Assembly (NCBI RefSeq): GCF_002214185.1
Contig: NZ_CP022161.1
Location: 9,245,486 to 9,309,485, forward strand
DNA from: Streptomyces capitiformicae
Lineage (GTDB): Bacteria > Actinomycetota > Actinomycetes > Streptomycetales > Streptomycetaceae
Length of the DNA: 64,000 nucleotides
Direction of reading: 5' to 3'
Every line of letters begins with the position of its first letter. The first letter of the stretch is position 1. Below are positions 50,614 to 59,986 of the stretch, one piece after another. The notes below the pieces were generated by a model. It was not told where the DNA came from and ran no database searches. It saw only the letters and a program-made list of their open reading frames with translations. A program made the translations under genes and the position numbers.

Positions 50614-53600
50614 TCACTTGCCGAAATACGCGTCGTAGATCGACACCGTCCCCTTGTTCCCCTTCTTGTCGGTCACCTCGGCCCGGAACGAAACGCTCTC
50701 CCCCGCCCCCGGCGTCACACAGCTGAACCTGCCGTTCTTGACGGCGGCCTTGGTCCACTTCTTGCCGCCGTCCGACACATACACGGTCAGCGACTTGAGG
50801 TTCCGGCCGGCGGCCGCCCCCTGCACAGTGATCGGAACGCTGACTTTTCCGCCGGCCGGAGCCGTGCTGTCGAGGCCCAGGAAGGGGGCGCCGAAGCGGA
50901 CAGTGGAGACCGGCAGTGTCGTGTCGTCCGCCGTCTTCCGGGACTTGAAGGTCCAGCTCGCGTCGATGCGGGAGGAGGCCCTGGCCACGTCCGCGGACCG
51001 GGAGACGGAGGTCGTCAGCCGGTAGGTGGCGGGCCCCGGCGGGACCTTGAACTGGCCCGACCCGTCCAACGGGTCCTCACCCGAGGTGATCTTCCTACCG
51101 TTGCGGTACAGGGTCGTCGTGACCTTCTCGTACACCGACGACCCCGCGTGCCCCTTGCCGTCGGCGAACAACGGCAGCATGCCGTACAGGTGATCGCCGT
51201 CGCGGCGAATGCCGTACGCGGCGGTGATCTTCGGGCCGAAGACCCCTGCGTTGAAGGTCTCGGCGTAGCTCTTGCCACGCTCGTAGGCGCGACTGTCGCC
51301 GGTGGTGTAGTACGCGTCCAGGATCGGGAAGCCCTGTTCGTCCTCTCCGCCGTACTGCTCGAAGTCGAGGCTCCACCTCACCCCCTGCGTGGCGGAGAGA
51401 TACAGCGTGCGGGTGCCGGGCAGCGGCTGCGGGACGCCGGCCATCGCGGAGCCGCCGCTGTCGGGGAGCCTGGCCCAGGGGACGACCGCGCCCTGCTTGC
51501 CCGGGGTGGAGGCGCCGAGGCCGGTCTTCACTGTGGCCAGTTCGCTCTTCTTCCAGCGCTTGGTGTAGCCGGTGGCGAGCTTGTCGACCTTGCCTCCTGT
51601 GACGGTGGCGTACAGCACGGTGTCGCCCTTGGTCCAGTGGCCCACCCAGTTCTGGGTGAGTCTGCCGCCGGTGACCGGAGGGCCGAGGTGCGCGGTACGG
51701 AACCCGTCGTACGTGTCGAGCAGCCAGCCGAAGAGGTACGGGTTCTCGCCCACCCGCAAGGTGAACTCCGGTGCCGCGGACACCGCTTCGACGGCGGCCT
51801 CGGGCACGGTGATGTTCACGGGTTTCGCCTTGCGGGCGTCCAGCGTGAGCAAGGTCTTCCGGTCGACGGTGAGGACCGGCCGGGCCAGCCAGTCCGTTCC
51901 CTTGCTCAGGTCCTCAGGGTCCACGGTGATCCCGGCGTTGAGGACGTAACTCCCCTTCGGCGCCCGCACCTTGACGGTCCCGTCCTTGTCGTAGGGCGTG
52001 AACCACTCATCGGCGGCGAGCCCCAAGACCCCGGTGAGGTCGATCATGTAGTCCACGGCCGCCTCGCCGTCGCGGTCGACGACCTTGAGCGTGAGGTCGT
52101 ACGACTCCACCTCGCGCTGCACGGCCGCCGCCGTCCGTACGCTCTGGCCGCCGCCGGTGGCGGTGACGTACGCGGTGTACGCGCCGTTGAGGCTGCCGCC
52201 CGGCTTTGTGTCGACGGCCAGCTTCACCGCCGCTTCGCCGTCCGCGGGGACGGTGACCTTCCTGGCGCCGAGCGTGAAGAAGCCGGCGGGGGCGGGCTTG
52301 CCCTTCGGGTCGGTGGCGGTCACGGTGAGGTCGAGGGTGACGGCCTTGGTGCCGAGGTTCTTGTACGTGAGTTTCTCGGTCTTCCGTTTGTCGTCGGTGT
52401 GCGGCCACTCCTGCACTCCGAAGCTCACCGAGACCGGGTCGGCGACGATCGTCTGCTTGATGGCCTTGTCGACCCGGATCCGGCCGGAACCCTGCTGGAA
52501 CGGCGTGTACGGGCCGCCCTTGGCGGACGCGACGAGGGCGGCCTTGAGTTCGGCGTACGTCCACTGCGGGTGCTGTTGCTTGAGGAGGGCGGCGGCGCCC
52601 GCGACATGCGGGGTCGCCATCGACGTACCGGAGATGGTCAGGTAGCCCTCGGGTTTCTCGCCGACCTCCTGCTCGATGACGCTGCCCTCGGCCGAGGCGG
52701 CGGTGATGTCGACACCGGGCGCGGTCACATCGGGCTTGATCTGGCCGTCGAGGCCGGGGCCTCGGCTGGAGAAGGAGGCGAGCTCGTCCTTGCCGTCGAC
52801 CGCGCCGACGGTGAGCGCGGCGGACGCGCTGCCCGGGGAGCCGACCGTCCGCTCGCCCGCGTCGCCCTCGTTGCCCGCGGCGATCGCGAAGAGGATGCCC
52901 TTCTCGGCGGAGAGCTTGTCGATCTCCGCCTCCATCGGGTCGACCTCGGGGGTGTCGCTGCCGCCGAGGCTGAGGTTGACGACATCGGCGCCCTGTTCGG
53001 CGGCCCACTCCATGCCGGCGATGATCCCGGAGTCGTCGCCGTAGCCATCGTCGCTCAGCACCTTGCCGTTGAGCAGCTTGGCGCCGGGCGCGACGCCCTT
53101 GTACTTGCCCTTGGACCGCTTCCCGGTGCCGACCGCGATGGAGGCGACGTGCGTGCCGTGGCCGAACTTGTCCGTCGTGTCGGGCGAGGTGGAGAAGTTC
53201 TTGTCGGCGATCACCTGGTCCTTCAGATCCGGGTGGGTCGCGTCGATGCCCGTGTCCAGCACGGCGATGGTGACGCCCCTGCCGTCGTAGCCGGCCTTCC
53301 ACGCCGTCGGGGCGCCGATCCTCGGGACGGACTTGTCGAGGCGCACCTTGCGGACGCCGTCCAGCCAGATGTTCGCGACGCCCCTGGCCGTGGTGCCGTC
53401 GGCGTCGGTGACCGCCTTCCACAGCTCGGCGGCGTCGTCCCTGGGTGTGAGGACCGCGTCGGCGTTCAGCGTCTCCAGGGTGCGGCGGACCTTGGTGTCG
53501 CCCGCGTCCCGTACGTCGGCCCGAGCGCCGGCGGCGGTCCCCGTGTAGCCGACGATCAGCTTCAGGCCCTGCCTGTGGGACTTGCGGGTGGCGGACCTGT

Positions 53601-53925
53601 TCAGCTCGGTGACGTCGAACAGCCGCTTGTCGAGCCTCCCGGCGGAGATCAGTCGGGCCGCGTCGGCCGGCAGCACATACGTGTGCCCGTCGGCCTCCCG
53701 GACCTGCACGGGAACCCCCGCACGGCCCTTCGCCCGCTCCAGACCGCGAACACGGCCGCCGGCGTCGACGAGGACACGGTCACCGGTGATGAGGGTGATG
53801 CGGTGGCGGGCCCTGACATCGGCGGTCCCGTCTGCGGACACCGGACCGGCCGTTCCCCCTGTCAGGGCCACGGTGGACACCATGGCGATCGAGACCGTGC
53901 ACGCTCTTCCCACTTGTCTGCGCAA
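50614..53925 (-). CDS. Secreted subtilisin-like serine protease (S8), large
   Basis: About 1103 residues. A signal peptide (CTVSIAMVSTVALTGGTAGP) leads to a pro-region (~30-205). The S8 catalytic domain follows, with the triad Asp in VTIAVLDTGIDATHPD, His in FGHGTHVASIAVG and Ser in GTSMATPHVAG, plus the oxyanion Asn in AAGNEGD. The large C-terminal part (~480-1100) has several beta-sandwich domains. Exported scavenging protease. The start is uncertain: TTG 53925 follows AGGGGG at 4 nt; TTG 53970 and GTG 53913 are alternatives. Stands alone. Confidence 0.92.
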   Translation of the reverse strand: MRRQVGRACTVSIAMVSTVALTGGTAGPVSADGTADVRARHRITLITGDRVLVDAGGRVRGLERAKGRAGVPVQVREADGHTYVLPADAARLISAGRLDKRLFDVTELNRSATRKSHRQGLKLIVGYTGTAAGARADVRDAGDTKVRRTLETLNADAVLTPRDDAAELWKAVTDADGTTARGVANIWLDGVRKVRLDKSVPRIGAPTAWKAGYDGRGVTIAVLDTGIDATHPDLKDQVIADKNFSTSPDTTDKFGHGTHVASIAVGTGKRSKGKYKGVAPGAKLLNGKVLSDDGYGDDSGIIAGMEWAAEQGADVVNLSLGGSDTPEVDPMEAEIDKLSAEKGILFAIAAGNEGDAGERTVGSPGSASAALTVGAVDGKDELASFSSRGPGLDGQIKPDVTAPGVDITAASAEGSVIEQEVGEKPEGYLTISGTSMATPHVAGAAALLKQQHPQWTYAELKAALVASAKGGPYTPFQQGSGRIRVDKAIKQTIVADPVSVSFGVQEWPHTDDKRKTEKLTYKNLGTKAVTLDLTVTATDPKGKPAPAGFFTLGARKVTVPADGEAAVKLAVDTKPGGSLNGAYTAYVTATGGGQSVRTAAAVQREVESYDLTLKVVDRDGEAAVDYMIDLTGVLGLAADEWFTPYDKDGTVKVRAPKGSYVLNAGITVDPEDLSKGTDWLARPVLTVDRKTLLTLDARKAKPVNITVPEAAVEAVSAAPEFTLRVGENPYLFGWLLDTYDGFRTAHLGPPVTGGRLTQNWVGHWTKGDTVLYATVTGGKVDKLATGYTKRWKKSELATVKTGLGASTPGKQGAVVPWARLPDSGGSAMAGVPQPLPGTRTLYLSATQGVRWSLDFEQYGGEDEQGFPILDAYYTTGDSRAYERGKSYAETFNAGVFGPKITAAYGIRRDGDHLYGMLPLFADGKGHAGSSVYEKVTTTLYRNGRKITSGEDPLDGSGQFKVPPGPATYRLTTSVSRSADVARASSRIDASWTFKSRKTADDTTLPVSTVRFGAPFLGLDSTAPAGGKVSVPITVQGAAAGRNLKSLTVYVSDGGKKWTKAAVKNGRFSCVTPGAGESVSFRAEVTDKKGNKGTVSIYDAYFGK

Positions 53926-54162
53926 GTTTCCCCCTGAAGCAGCAGAAGTGCGGCCGGGGGAGCGCCGCAAAGCGGCCTATGTCAACGTACATACGCATAC
54001 ATGCCATACACGCCATACGCGTCAACACCCCCGAAATACGAAGTATGACGAGGGGTCAACTCAGGCTCAATAGCTACTCCGACAAGCCGAGGAGCCCGGG
54101 GCCACGCGCGCCCCGTACGCGCCCCGAGCTCCCCTACAACGCGCCCCGCACCCCTGGAGATG

Positions 54163-54555
54163 TCATGCCCCGGCGTTCTCCTTCACGGTGATCCGCCCCT
54201 TGCGGATCGTCGCGACCCTCGGGGCCTTCTTCGCCAGCGTCGAGTCATGGGTGACCATGACGAATGTGAGCCCGTGCTCCTTCCACAGGGTCTCCAGCAC
54301 CCCCATGATCTCGTCACGCGTGAACTCGTCGAGGTTGCCGGTGGGTTCGTCGGCGAGCAGCACCTTCGGCCGCTTCACCAGCGCCCGGGCGATCGCCACG
54401 CGCTGCTGCTGACCGCCCGACAACTCGGCCGGCAGATGCCCGAGCCGCTTCCCCGGCCCCACCGACTCCAGCGCCTCGGCGGCCCGTTCCCGCCGCTCCT
54501 TCGTCTTCACACCGAGCGGTAGGAGGGCCGTCTCCACGTTTCCTGCGCGGTCAGC
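54163..54555 (-). pseudogene. MacB/LolD-type ABC ATPase fragment
   Basis: The minus strand reads LTAQE, then after a single-base loss NVETALLPLGVKTKERRERA, followed by the ABC signature ELSGGQQQRVAIARAL, Walker B KVLLADEPTGNLD and the H-loop VMVTHDSTLA. The Walker A half is missing; the sequence is cut near 54555, where a dispersed repeat begins (hairpin at 54583-54627). The frameshift and truncation make it non-functional. The permease gene is absent. Confidence 0.8.
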
Positions 54556-54582
54556 GTGCGAGTGCGGCCGAGTGGGGGCTGG

Positions 54583-54627
54583 TCGCGCAGTTCCCCGCGC
54601 CCCTTAGAGGCGCGGGGAACTGCGCGA
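54583..54627. terminator. Dispersed repeat hairpin, 19-bp perfect stem
   Basis: TCGCGCAGTTCCCCGCGCC (54583-54601) pairs perfectly with 54609-54627. It lies 63 bp past the L,D-transpeptidase stop and can serve as its terminator. The same element occurs in part at 38383-38408 and 48361-48380. Confidence 0.8.
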
Positions 54628-54689
54628 GCAACCCACCACAACCCGCACCCGCCGACGCACTCACACCGAGTTCATCGGCGCGGCGGAGG

Positions 54690-55943
54690 TCAGACCTCCG
54701 AGCCCGCCTTCCAGTCGGCCCAGCTCAGGTTCCAGCCGTTGAGGCCGTTGTCGGGGGCCACGGTCTTGTCGCCGGTGTTCTCGACGACCACGACGTCACC
54801 GACGATCGAGTTGTTGTAGAACCAGGCACCCTCGGTGTCGGGATCGTTCGCACCCTTGGTGTCGTTGAGGCCGACGCACCCGTGGCTGGTGTTGACGTTG
54901 CCGAAGACGGAGTCGGCGCCCCAGTAGTTGCCGTGGATGAACGTCCCGGAGGTGGTGAGACGGATGGCGTGCGGCACATCCTTGATGTCGTACTCGCCCT
55001 TGCCGTCGTCGTCGGTGAAGCCCACGGTCGCGCCGTTCATGCGCGTCTCCTTGAACTTCTCCGACATCACCATGATGCCTTCGTACGTCTTGTTCTCGGG
55101 GGAGCCGGCGGAGATCGGGATGGTCTTGACGACCTTGCCGTCCTGCGTGACCTTCATCGTCTTGGTGTTGGCGTCGACGATCGAGACCTGGTTCCGGCCG
55201 ATCGTGAAGGAGACCGTCTTCTGCTGGACGCCGTAGACGCCCTCGGCGCCCTCCACCCCGTCGAGCGCGAGCTTGAGGGTGACGGTGGAGCCCTCCTGCC
55301 AGTAGTCCTCGGGCCGGAAGTCGAGACGGTTGGCGTTGAACCAGTGCCCGACGACCTCCTGGCCGGAGCTGGTGGAGACGGTGATCCCCTTCTGGACGTC
55401 GGCCTTGTTGGTGATCGCCTTGTCGAAGTTGATCGAGACCGGCATGCCGACGCCGACGGTGGAACCGTCCTCGGGCGTGAAGTTGCCGATGAAGCTGTTG
55501 GCCGGCGAGACCGTGGTGAACGAGGCGTTCTCGTGGGCCTCCCGGCCCTCGGAGTCCGTGGCGGCGGCGGTGATCTTGTAGCTGGTGGACCGCTCCAGCT
55601 GGGCACTCGGCGCCCAGCTCTTCTTGTCGGCGGATATCTCGCCCTCGACGGCGGCGCCGTCGGCGGTGGTCATGGTCACCTCCGTGAGCGTGCCCTTGCT
55701 CACGGTGACCTTGGCCGAGTTGTTGATGGAGGCGTTGTCTGAGCCGTCCTTCGGCGTGATCTCGATCTCGGCCTCGGAGTTCTTCTTGGCGGCCGCCTCG
55801 TCGACCTTGGCCTGCGAGGAGTCCCCGCCGTCGTTCCCGGACGCGTTGTCGCCGTCGCCCCCGCTGCACGCAGAGAGCACCAGCACCCCGCCGAGCAGTG
55901 CGGACGCGACCGACAGGCCCCTGCGCCGCTTACTGTTCGTCAT
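54690..55943 (-). CDS. L,D-transpeptidase lipoprotein (YkuD domain)
   Basis: 417 residues. Lipobox LVLSAC, an acidic Ser/Asp/Asn spacer, two Ig-like domains (~60-240; KSWAPSAQLERSTSYKITAA, PVSINFDKAITNKADVQKGI), then a YkuD domain with TFIHGNYWG and the catalytic SHGCVGLND. It makes 3-3 cross-links in peptidoglycan outside the membrane, like mycobacterial Ldt proteins. ATG 55943 is preferred (GGAG 7 nt upstream); ATG 55958 is the alternative. Part of the conserved right side of the window. Confidence 0.93.
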   Translation of the reverse strand: MTNSKRRRGLSVASALLGGVLVLSACSGGDGDNASGNDGGDSSQAKVDEAAAKKNSEAEIEITPKDGSDNASINNSAKVTVSKGTLTEVTMTTADGAAVEGEISADKKSWAPSAQLERSTSYKITAAATDSEGREAHENASFTTVSPANSFIGNFTPEDGSTVGVGMPVSINFDKAITNKADVQKGITVSTSSGQEVVGHWFNANRLDFRPEDYWQEGSTVTLKLALDGVEGAEGVYGVQQKTVSFTIGRNQVSIVDANTKTMKVTQDGKVVKTIPISAGSPENKTYEGIMVMSEKFKETRMNGATVGFTDDDGKGEYDIKDVPHAIRLTTSGTFIHGNYWGADSVFGNVNTSHGCVGLNDTKGANDPDTEGAWFYNNSIVGDVVVVENTGDKTVAPDNGLNGWNLSWADWKAGSEV

Positions 55944-56191
55944 CACACGCTTCTCCATCGTTGCCGAATCCCCAAAACCACGAAACCCTGAGAATCCCCG
56001 TAAGCACTAAAACACCGCGACGGCACCGAGCCGTTCCACTTCGCATCGAGGTGTGGGATACGCCACTCCGACCACTCCCGGGTTTCGACGGCGACCCCGG
56101 CGGTGATGCGCGGGTGACAAGTGCGCCCCATGAGACGACGGAAACCCCGGGCGGCAGCCGCCGCCCGGGGTCACGAATGCCCCAAGCCGCC

Positions 56192-56536
56192 TCAGCCGAG
56201 CCGGTCTTCCTCTTCGCCCTCGCCCTCATCATCCTCGTCAAGACCCCATTCCGGCGAATCGGGGTCGTAGTCGATGCTCTCGCTGCTCCAGGACGCCTGG
56301 GCCAGTTCGACCCCGGGCACCTCGCCGACCAGGTCGAACGGGTCGATCAGATAGGCGAGAGCCTCTGCTGTGTCCTCCGTCACGGCGCTCACGGCGTGTA
56401 CCCGCTCGTCGGCCGGCATATCGGCGTCGCCGGAAATCCGCCGCAGTGCGGCCCCGGTGAGGGCCTCTACGTCCTCGACTTCCACTACCAATTCCACGCG
56501 AAGCCGGACGAACTGTGATGTCTCAGTTGTACTCAT
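56192..56536 (-). CDS. Conserved acidic hypothetical protein
   Basis: 114 residues: STTETSQFVRLRVELVVEVE, then EALTGAALRRISGDADMPAD, HAVSAVTEDTAEALAYLIDP and a highly acidic tail (WGLDEDDEGEGEEEDR). It has the alpha-beta pattern of a small conserved actinobacterial protein that I cannot name. GAGG lies very close to ATG 56536, so the start may be elsewhere. Divergent from the sortase-substrate gene. Confidence 0.65.
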   Translation of the reverse strand: MSTTETSQFVRLRVELVVEVEDVEALTGAALRRISGDADMPADERVHAVSAVTEDTAEALAYLIDPFDLVGEVPGVELAQASWSSESIDYDPDSPEWGLDEDDEGEGEEEDRLG

Positions 56537-56646
56537 GCCTCGGAGCGTACGGCTCACGGGTCGCGCGACTTTCCCACGACCCGCGCCTTTCATTAGCATC
56601 GCTCTCTACGGCCAATTCGCCCGCGCCACAAGGGGATCGATATTTC

Positions 56647-57012
56647 GTGTCCGTCGCACGTCGAGCGTCGTCCACCGCCCGCCGGTCGCTCCTGACCGCC
56701 ACCGCCGCGGGGACCCTCCTGGGTGCCCTGTGGTTCGTGCCGTCGGCGAACGCGACGCAGGAGGACACGGCGGACATACGGCAGACGGCGTCGACCACGA
56801 CGGACGCGGACTCGGATGCGGACTCGGATGCGGACTCGACGGCGGACGCGGACTCGGCCACGACCTCCGACACGGACGACCGCGCCGCCGAACTCGCCGA
56901 CACCGGAAGCCCCAACACCACCCCGTACATCGTCGGCGGCACCCTCTTCCTGGGCCTCGGCGCGGGCTTCGTGGCGTACTCGGTACGGCGGGGGCGTCTG
57001 GAGGCGTACTGA
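56647..57012 (+). CDS. Sortase-anchored small surface protein (LAxTG)
   Basis: 121 residues. A signal peptide (RRSLLTATAAGTLLGALWFV, cleavage after ANA), a short Asp/Ser/Ala repeat region (DADSDADSDADSTADADS), then the sorting signal LADTGS, a membrane segment (YIVGGTLFLGLGAGFVAYSV) and a basic tail RRGRLEAY. LAxTG is the motif of class E sortases common in Streptomyces, so it should be linked to the cell wall. The GTG start at 56647 has AAGGGG 11 nt upstream. Function unknown; the repeat is encoded by 12-bp units and may vary in length. Confidence 0.8.
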   Translation: MSVARRASSTARRSLLTATAAGTLLGALWFVPSANATQEDTADIRQTASTTTDADSDADSDADSTADADSATTSDTDDRAAELADTGSPNTTPYIVGGTLFLGLGAGFVAYSVRRGRLEAY

Positions 57013-57057
57013 GAAGCGCCCGAAGGCGCTTCCCTTCAACGGCGACCGGAGAGGCCG

Positions 57058-58611
57058 TCAGGCGAGCGGCCCCGTCACCGACTCCGCCGCCGCCACCAGC
57101 CGCCCGTCCCGGACGAACGCGTCGGCCAGCGCAAGGTCGGGCGCGAGGAAGCGGTCCGGACCAGGCCCCTCGACCCCGGCCTCGCGTACGGCCTCGATGA
57201 CCGCGCGGGTCGCCGGCGCCGGCGTCAGCCCCTCCCGCAGCTCGACGGCGCGCGTCCCGGCGTACAACTCGACGGCGAGCACCCGCGTCAGGTTGTCCAC
57301 GGCGGTCCGCAGCTTCCGCGCCGCCGACCACCCCATCGAGACGTGGTCCTCCTGCATCGCGGAGGACGGGATCGAGTCGGCGGAGGCGGGCACGGCGAGC
57401 CGCTTCAGCTCGCTGACGAGGGCCGCCTGCGTGTACTGGGCGATCATGAGCCCGGAGTCGACCCCGGCGTCGTCCGCGAGGAACGGCGGCAGTCCGTGTG
57501 ACCGGTTCTTGTCGAGCAGCCGGTCGGTACGCCGCTCGGCGATCGACGCCAGGTCCGCGACCGCGATCGCGAGGAAGTCCAGGACGTACCCGACCGGGGC
57601 CCCGTGGAAGTTGCCGTTGGACTCGACCCGCCCGTCCGGCAGCACGACCGGGTTGTCGACGGCCGACGCCAACTCCCGCTCGGCGACGAGCCGCGCGTGC
57701 GCCATGGTGTCGCGCCCCGCCCCCGCCACCTGCGGGGCGCACCGCACCGAGTACGCGTCCTGCACCCGGGGCGCGTCGTCCTGGTGGTGCCCGGTGAGCC
57801 CCGAACCCTTCAGCACGGCCAGCATGTTGGCGGCCGAGGCACCCTGCCCGGGGTGCGGGCGGATGACGTGCAGCTCGGGGGCGAGGACCTTGTCGGTGCC
57901 GAGCAGCGCCTCCAGGGAGATCGCGGCGGTGATGTCGGCGGACGTGTACAGCGTCTCCAGGTCCGCCAGCGCCATGACCAGCATGCCGAGCATGCCGTCG
58001 GTGCCGTTGAGGAGGGCGAGCCCCTCCTTCTCGCGCAGCTCGACGGGGGCGATGCCGTGCGCGGCGAGCAGCTCACCGGCCGGCCGTACGACGCCGTCCG
58101 GGCCCTCGGCGTCGCCCTCTCCCATAAGGGTGAGCGCGCAGTGGGACAGCGGCGCGAGGTCGCCGGAGCAGCCGAGGGAGCCGTACTCGTGGACGACGGG
58201 GGTGATCCCGGCGTTGAGGAGGTCGGCCATGGTCTGCGCGACTTCGGGCCGTACACCCGTACGTCCCGAGCAGAGCGTCTTCAGCCGCAGGAACATCAGC
58301 GCGCGTACGACCTCGCGCTCCACCCGCGGGCCCATGCCGGCCGCGTGCGAGCGGACGATGTTCCGCTGGAGCTGGGTACGCAGCTCCTGACTGATGTGCC
58401 GGGTCGCGAGGGCGCCGAACCCGGTGGAGACCCCGTAGACGGGGTCCGGTTTGGCCGCCAGCGCCTCCACGATCTCGCGGGCCGCGGCGAGCGCCGCCAC
58501 CGCCTCCTGGGAGAGCTCGACCCGGGCGCCGGCGCGCGCCACGGCGAGGACGTCGGCCGCGGTGGCACCGGTCGTCCCGAGCACCACCGTGTCCACAGAG
58601 TGCATATCCAT
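57058..58611 (-). CDS. hutH: Histidine ammonia-lyase
   Basis: 517 residues matching Streptomyces HutH throughout: MDMHSVDTVVLGTTGATAAD start, YGVSTGFGALATRHI, and GSLGCSGDLAPLSHC, where the Cys-Ser-Gly tripeptide forms the MIO cofactor (Ala-Ser-Gly in many other lyases). It removes ammonia from L-histidine to give urocanate, the first step of histidine degradation. No other hut gene is nearby, as usual in Streptomyces. MDMH start chosen by similarity to known Streptomyces HutH; upstream pairing is weak. Confidence 0.95.
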   Translation of the reverse strand: MDMHSVDTVVLGTTGATAADVLAVARAGARVELSQEAVAALAAAREIVEALAAKPDPVYGVSTGFGALATRHISQELRTQLQRNIVRSHAAGMGPRVEREVVRALMFLRLKTLCSGRTGVRPEVAQTMADLLNAGITPVVHEYGSLGCSGDLAPLSHCALTLMGEGDAEGPDGVVRPAGELLAAHGIAPVELREKEGLALLNGTDGMLGMLVMALADLETLYTSADITAAISLEALLGTDKVLAPELHVIRPHPGQGASAANMLAVLKGSGLTGHHQDDAPRVQDAYSVRCAPQVAGAGRDTMAHARLVAERELASAVDNPVVLPDGRVESNGNFHGAPVGYVLDFLAIAVADLASIAERRTDRLLDKNRSHGLPPFLADDAGVDSGLMIAQYTQAALVSELKRLAVPASADSIPSSAMQEDHVSMGWSAARKLRTAVDNLTRVLAVELYAGTRAVELREGLTPAPATRAVIEAVREAGVEGPGPDRFLAPDLALADAFVRDGRLVAAAESVTGPLA

Positions 58612-58716
58612 ATTCAGGATCGTAGGGACTGAATCGTCGAATGTCACGACCGGTCGGGGGTGGGACTCCTTACCGGCCACCGGAGGGACGGGGAGTACTG
58701 GGATGTTGAAAGTCCC

Positions 58717-59895
58717 CTACCCCTGGGGCCGGCGCCCCCGAATGCGGCGTCGCTCTCCCGGATGGGCCGGGTCGGCCGGGGCCGGTGGGTGGTCGGCGAG
58801 GCTGACGACCGGGTCCTCGGCACCCTCGCCCTCGCGGCCGGCGACGACCGGCTCGAGGGATCCGGCGGCCTTGGCCCGGTACTGCGCGGCGTCGGCGAGC
58901 CGGAACAGCCGGCGGGCCGACCGGAGCGGGCCGATCGGGTCCCCCGTGGAGGCGACCCCGCAGGCGACCCCCTCGCCCGGCTCCAACTCCCGCGCCCGTA
59001 CGCAGAGATCACCGGCGACCCGTACCACCTCGTCGGCGGACGGCCCCACCGCGAGCAGACAGAACTCGTCGCCGCCGAGCCGTGCGGCCAGCACGCCGGG
59101 CAGTTCCGCCCCGTAGCGCGAGAGCACGGAGCCGAACCGCTCCAGGACCTGGTCCCCGACCGCGTGTCCGTAGGAGTCGTTGACCTTCTTCAGGCCATTG
59201 AGGTCGCAGACGACCAGGCTGATGACCGTGCCGTCGCGCCGGTGTGCCTCCATCGCCTCGTCGAGCCGCAGATCGACCGCGCGCCGGTTGCCGAGGCCGG
59301 TGAGGGAGTCGGTGAATGCGAGCCGCCGGGCCTCCTCCAGGCGCTCCGACTGGGCGATACCGGCCGCCACGACGGAGGCGAGCACGGTCGCGAACGCCGC
59401 GTCGTCACCGTGGAAGACCGGCTCCCCTGCGGGCCGGGCCACATACAACTCGCCCCACGCCCGCCCGTTCAGCACGACGGGCGCCACCACGCAGCACCCG
59501 CGCCCGCGCCGCCGGAGCGCCGCGACCCGCTGATGGCAGTAACCGCCCCGGCTGCGCCGCTCCGCCAGCGGCCCGGCCGCCGTCTCCACCCAGGCATTGG
59601 GCTCGCCGCCCTCCAGCCACCGCTCGTGCAGGAACTCCGCGATCTCCGGGAACTCGTGCACGGGATAGGTCTCGTCCCCGGGGAACTCCTCCTCGTCCGG
59701 AGCCAGGCTCCCCACATTGACCAGCACCCGCAGCAGCCCGCGCTCCCGCTCCCACACGGACAGCGCGGCGAAGCTGCCGGACAGGGCCCGGCACGCGCCG
59801 TCCGCGGCGGCCCGCCACGACTCGCGCGGTGTGTGCGCCGCGGCCATGCCCCGCGCCAACGCCACCACGGCCCTCAGCCGTCTGTCCTCACCCAT
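58717..59895 (-). CDS. GAF-GGDEF diguanylate cyclase
   Basis: 392 residues: a GAF-like sensory domain (~10-185) and a GGDEF domain (~195-345) with AFTDSLTGLGNRRAVDLRLD, DLNGLKKVNDSYGHAVGD and RLGGDEFCLLAVG. The intact GGDEF signature implies synthesis of cyclic di-GMP, which controls development in Streptomyces. A Pro/Arg-rich tail follows. No RxxD inhibitory site is evident upstream of GGDEF. Same strand as hutH and the enoyl-CoA hydratase. Confidence 0.9.
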   Translation of the reverse strand: MGEDRRLRAVVALARGMAAAHTPRESWRAAADGACRALSGSFAALSVWERERGLLRVLVNVGSLAPDEEEFPGDETYPVHEFPEIAEFLHERWLEGGEPNAWVETAAGPLAERRSRGGYCHQRVAALRRRGRGCCVVAPVVLNGRAWGELYVARPAGEPVFHGDDAAFATVLASVVAAGIAQSERLEEARRLAFTDSLTGLGNRRAVDLRLDEAMEAHRRDGTVISLVVCDLNGLKKVNDSYGHAVGDQVLERFGSVLSRYGAELPGVLAARLGGDEFCLLAVGPSADEVVRVAGDLCVRARELEPGEGVACGVASTGDPIGPLRSARRLFRLADAAQYRAKAAGSLEPVVAGREGEGAEDPVVSLADHPPAPADPAHPGERRRIRGRRPQG

Positions 59896-59986
59896 CACTC
59901 CAGGCTAGGGAGCTTTGCTCCGTTTTGAGACATTGGTGCGGCGAACAGGGGGCGCACCCACGCGACCGCCTTGTCCCGGCGCCCCC

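Noticed and set aside
51148..53937. A 929-codon open frame antisense to the subtilase
   Set aside because: Codon bias belongs to the minus-strand gene with an intact catalytic triad; the antisense product shows no family resemblance.
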